A stretch of 64,000 nucleotides of DNA from Aquatica leii (taxonomy: Eukaryota > Arthropoda > Insecta > Coleoptera > Lampyridae): positions 55,052,837 through 55,116,836 of the forward strand of contig CM069438.1 in the NCBI GenBank assembly GCA_035610365.1. The letters are read 5' to 3'. A program made the position numbers and the translations under genes. Positions 60,001 through 64,000 of the stretch are shown here, in pieces. The notes below the pieces were generated by a model. That model was not told the DNA's origin and ran no database searches. It saw only the letters and a program-made list of their open reading frames with translations. Position 1 is the first letter of the stretch; each line of letters begins with the position of its first letter.

Positions 60001-63000
60001 TTCATCTGCTTAGATGGCAGCACCCAAAAGAAATTTAAAATTTCATTAATGTTGCTTTTTAAATTACAATTAAGGGTACTAAATTGTATATTTTTAATTG
60101 AAATATGTTTCTAGACATCAAATTTACAACTGAAAACACACTGTATGTAGTTTGAGTTCAATATTTACTGAAAATTTAAAGTTTTTACGATTTTTAGTAC
60201 GTTCTCTGATTTTCTTCAAAGTTTAAACAACAACAAAAACAGATAACAATTATTTGTTTTAATTTAGAGTATTAACAGTTGGATTTAACAATTACAATTA
60301 AATTCTGTGTTTTAAATCACTTTTTTGTAAATTATATTTTTTTAAAATTTTGTTCGCCATCTGTCTTATAGTTTCTGAACTAAATAATAATCTATTAATT
60401 TTTCGACTGGTGAATAGTGGCTGAACTAAACGCGATCATAAAGTTCTTAATTCATCTGCTTAGATGGCAGCACCCAAAAGAAATTTAAAATTTCATTAAT
60501 GTAGCTTTTTAAATTACAATTAAGGGTACTAAATTGTATATTTTTAATTGAAATATGTTTCTAGACATCAAATTTACAACTGAAAACACACTGTATGTAG
60601 TTTGAGTTCAATATTTACTGAAAATTTAAAGTTTTTACGATTTTTAGTACGTTCTCTGATTTTCTTCAAAGTTTAAACAACAACAAAAACAGATAACAAT
60701 TATTTGTTTTAATTTAGAGTATTAACAGTTGGATTTAACAATTACAATTAAATTCTGTGTTTTAAATCACTTTTTTGTAAATTATATTTTTTTAAAATTT
60801 TGTTCGCCATCTGTCTTATAGTTTCTGAACTAAATAATAATCTATTAATTTTTCGACTGGTGAATAGTGGCTGAACTAAACGCGATCATAAAGTTCTTAA
60901 TTCATCTGCTTAGATGGCAGCACCCAAAAGAAATTTAAAATTTCATTAATGTTGCTTTTTAAATTACAATTAAGGGTACTAAATTGTATATTTTTCATTG
61001 AAATATGTTTCTAGACATCAAATTTACAACTGAGATCACACTGTATGTAGTTTGAGTTCAATATTTACTGAAAATTTAAAGTTTTTACGATTTTTAGTAC
61101 GTTCTCTGATTTTCTTCAAAGTTTAAACAACAACAAAAACAGATAACAATTATTTGTTTTAATTTATTGTCTTAACAGTTGGATTTAACAATTACAATTA
61201 AATTCTGTGTTTTAAATCACTTTTTGTAAATTATATTTTTTAAAATTTTGTTCGCCATCTGTCTTATAGTTTCTGAACTAAATAATAATCTATTAATTTT
61301 TCGACTGGTGAATAGTGGCTGAACTAAACGCGATCATAAAGTTCTTAATTCATCTCCTTAGATGGCAGCACCCAAAAGAAATTTAAAATTTCATTAATGT
61401 TGCTTTTAAATTACAATTAAGGGTACTAAATTGTATATTTTTCATTGAAATATGTTTCTAGACATCAAATTTACAACTGAGATCACACTGTATGTAGTTT
61501 GAGTTCAATATTTACTGAAAATTTAAAGTTTTTACGATTTTTAGTACGTTCTCTGATTTTCTTCAAAGTTTAAACAACAACAAAAACAGATAACAATTAT
61601 TTGTTTTAATTTATTGTCTTAACAGTTGGATTTAACAATTACAATTAAATTCTGTGTTTTAAATCACTTTTTGTAAATTATATTTTTTTAAAATTTTGTT
61701 CGCCATCTGTCTTATAGTTTCTGAACTAAATAATAATCTATTAATTTTTCGACTGGTGAATAGTGGCTGAACTAAACGCGATCATAAAGTTCTTAATTCA
61801 TCTGCTTAGATGGCAGCACCCAAAAGAAATTTAAAATTTCATTAATGTTGCTTTTTAAATTACAATTAAGGGTACTAAATTGTATATTTTTCATTGAAAT
61901 ATGTTTCTAGACATCAAATTTACAACTGAGATCACACTGTATGTAGTTTGAGTTCAATATTTACTGAAAATTTAAAGTTTTTACGATTTTTAGTACGTTC
62001 TCTGATTTTCTTCAAAGTTTAAACAACAACAAAAACAGATCACAATTATTTGTTTTATTTTAATGTCTTAACAGTTGGATTTAACAATTACAATTAAATT
62101 CTGTGTTTTAAATCACTTTTTTGTAAATTATATTTTTTTAAAATTTTGTTCGCCATCTGTCTTATAGTTTCTGAACTAAATAATAATCTATTAATTTTTC
62201 GACTGGTGAATAGTGGCTGAACTAAACGCGATCATAAAGTTCTTAATTCATCTGCTTAGATGGCAGCACCCAAAAGAAATTTAAAATTTCATTAATGTTG
62301 CTTTTTAAATTACAATTAAGGGTACTAAATTGTATATTTTTCATTGAAATATGTTTCTAGACATCAAATTTACAACTGAGATCACACTGTATGTAGTTTG
62401 AGTTCAATATTTACTGAAAATTTAAAGTTTTTACGATTTTTAGTACGTTCTCTGATTTTCTTCAAAGTTTAAACAACAACAAAAAACAGATAACAATTAT
62501 TTGTTTTAATTTATTGTCTTAACAGTTGGATTTAACAATTACAATTAAATTCTGTGTTTTAAATCACTTTTTTGTAAATTATATTTTTTTAAAATTTTGT
62601 TCGCCATCTGTCTTATAGTTTCTGAACTAAATAATAATCTATTAATTTTTCGACTGGTGAATAGTGGCTGAACTAAACGCGATCATAAAGTTCTTAATTC
62701 ATCTGCTTAGATGGCAGCACCCAAAAGAAATTTAAAATTTCATTAATGTTGCTTTTTAAATTACAATTAAGGGTACTAAATTGTATATTTTTCATTGAAA
62801 TATGTTTCTAGACATCAAATTTACAACTGAGATCACACTGTATGTAGTTTGAGTTCAATATTTACTGAAAATTTAAAGTTTTTACGATTTTTAGTACGTT
62901 CTCTGATTTGCTTCAAAGTTTAAACGACAACAAAAATGTACAACAATTCTTTGTTTTATTTTAGTGTATTAACAGTTGGATTTAGCAATTACAATTAAAT

Positions 63001-64000
63001 TCTGTGTTTTAAATCACTTTTATATATTAAACTTTTTTTAAATTTTGAGCGCCATCTGTCTTATAGTTTCTGAACTAAATAATAATCTATTAATTTTTCG
63101 ACTGGTGAATAGTGGCTGAACTAAACGCGATCATAAAGTTCTTAATTCATCTGCTTAGATGGCAGCACACAATAGAAATTTAAAATTTGATTAATGTAGC
63201 TTTTTAAATTACAATTATATGTACTAAATTGTATATTTTTAATTGAAATATGTTTCTAGCCATCAAATTTACAACTGAGATCACACTGTATGTAGTTTGA
63301 GTTCAATATTTACTGAAAATTTAAAGTTTTTACGATTTTTAGTACGTTCTCTGATTTTCTTCAAAGTTTATACGACAACAAAAACAGATAACAATTATTT
63401 GTTTTAATTTAATGTCTTAACAGTTGGATTTAACAATTACAATTAAATTCTGTGTTTTAAATCACTTTTTGTAAATTATATTTTTTTAAAATTTTGTTCG
63501 CCATCTGTCTTATAGTTTCTGAACTAAATAATAATCTATTAATTTTTCGACTGGTGAATAGTGGCTGAACTAAACGCGATCATAAAGTTCTTAATTCATC
63601 TGCTTAGATGGCAGCACCCAAAAGAAATTTAAAATTTCATTAATGTTGCTTTTAAATTACAATTAAGGGTACTAAATTGGATATTTTTCATTGAAATATG
63701 TTTCTAGACATCAAATTTACAACTGAGAACACGCTGTATGTAGTTTGAGTTCAATATTTACTGAAAATTTAAAGTTTTTACGATTTTTAGTACGTTCTCT
63801 GATTTTCTTCAAAGTTTAAACAACAAAAAACAGATAACAATTATTTGTTTTAATTTATTGTCTTAACAGTTGGATTTAACAATTACAATTAAATTCTGTG
63901 TTTTAAATCACTTTTTTGTAAATTATATTTTTTTAAAATTTTGTTCGCCATCTTTCTTATAGTTTCTGAACTAAATAATAATCTATTAATTTTTCGACTG
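42076..64000. repeat. ~451 bp AT-rich satellite array, about 48 monomers, running off the window
   Basis: The anchor AGATGGCAGCA recurs near 42451, 42905, 43356, 43804, 44255, 44706, 45157 and so on to about 63607, almost always 451 bp apart (range about 444-454). Conserved blocks include GTTCGCCATCTGTCTTATAG, TTTTTCGACTGGTGAATAGT, GGCTGAACTAAACGCGATCA, CATCTGCTTAGATGGCAGCA, AATTGTATATTTTT, CACACTGTATGTAGTTTGAG, TTTTTAGTACGTTCTCTGAT and AACAGTTGGATTTAACAATT. Interior monomers are nearly identical, while the first one or two (42076-42900) are clearly divergent. No frame longer than about 60 codons exists on either strand across 22 kb. Sequence variants recur in an irregular order. Confidence 0.97.

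Noticed and set aside
42076..64000. CRISPR-like regularity
   Set aside because: Units are contiguous ~451 bp satellite monomers without unique spacers, in a eukaryotic context.
42076..64000. CENP-B box in the 451 bp satellite
   Set aside because: No TTCG....A..CGGG match was seen. TTCG occurs (GTTCGCC, TTTTCGACTGG) but without the second half.

Overview
The window is eukaryotic nuclear DNA, AT-rich and almost gene-free. It is most likely from an arthropod. The transposon mix points that way: Tc1-like and mariner-like transposases, Penelope-like retroelements (PLEs) with hammerhead-type terminal repeats, a hAT element and a LINE tail. I cannot name the species, and an arachnid or an insect would both fit. 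There are no bacterial operons, rRNA genes or convincing tRNA genes. Long tandem arrays make up well over half of the bases, as expected near heterochromatin.

Layout. 1-990 is a degenerate ~234 bp array, ending at a Tc1 relic (985-1200). 3455-9757 is a tandem array of ~300-490 bp monomers organised in a ~1.73 kb higher-order repeat. 10409-11880 is a broken PLE next to a mariner relic. 14740-19286 is a cluster of Tc1-like relics. One of these keeps both terminal inverted repeats and is split by a ~1.27 kb segment that looks like LTR-retrotransposon sequence. 19981-21970 is a second broken PLE, with an inverted terminal repeat carrying a hammerhead-ribozyme core. 23930-31620 is a G-poor (+ strand) degenerate array of ~290-335 bp units, with a LINE tail inserted at 29280. 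31820-37610 is a ~177 bp purine-rich array interrupted by a 1.17 kb hAT element with terminal inverted repeats and a target-site duplication. 42076 to the window end (about 22 kb) is a homogeneous ~451 bp satellite of roughly 48 monomers.

Host gene candidate. The best evidence for a real gene is on the minus strand. A 200 bp exon at 23570-23769 has a good acceptor, an in-frame stop upstream of an ATG in Kozak-like context, exactly 55 codons, and a consensus donor. About 15 kb upstream on the same strand, 39086-39324 carries CRE, CCAAT, NRF1-like and YY1-like motifs followed by a GTAAGT donor. I infer a promoter and 5'UTR exon there, with both the G-poor and the 177 bp arrays lying in the first intron. 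The protein is not recognised.

Other notable structures. 40411-40643 is a near-perfect inverted pair of PLE terminal repeats with a 12 bp target-site duplication. It sits in one copy of a local duplication whose second copy (about 41190) preserves the empty site. The two large PLE copies have both lost the GIY-YIG endonuclease, but they have lost different parts of the reverse-transcriptase active site. All transposon coding regions here are broken.
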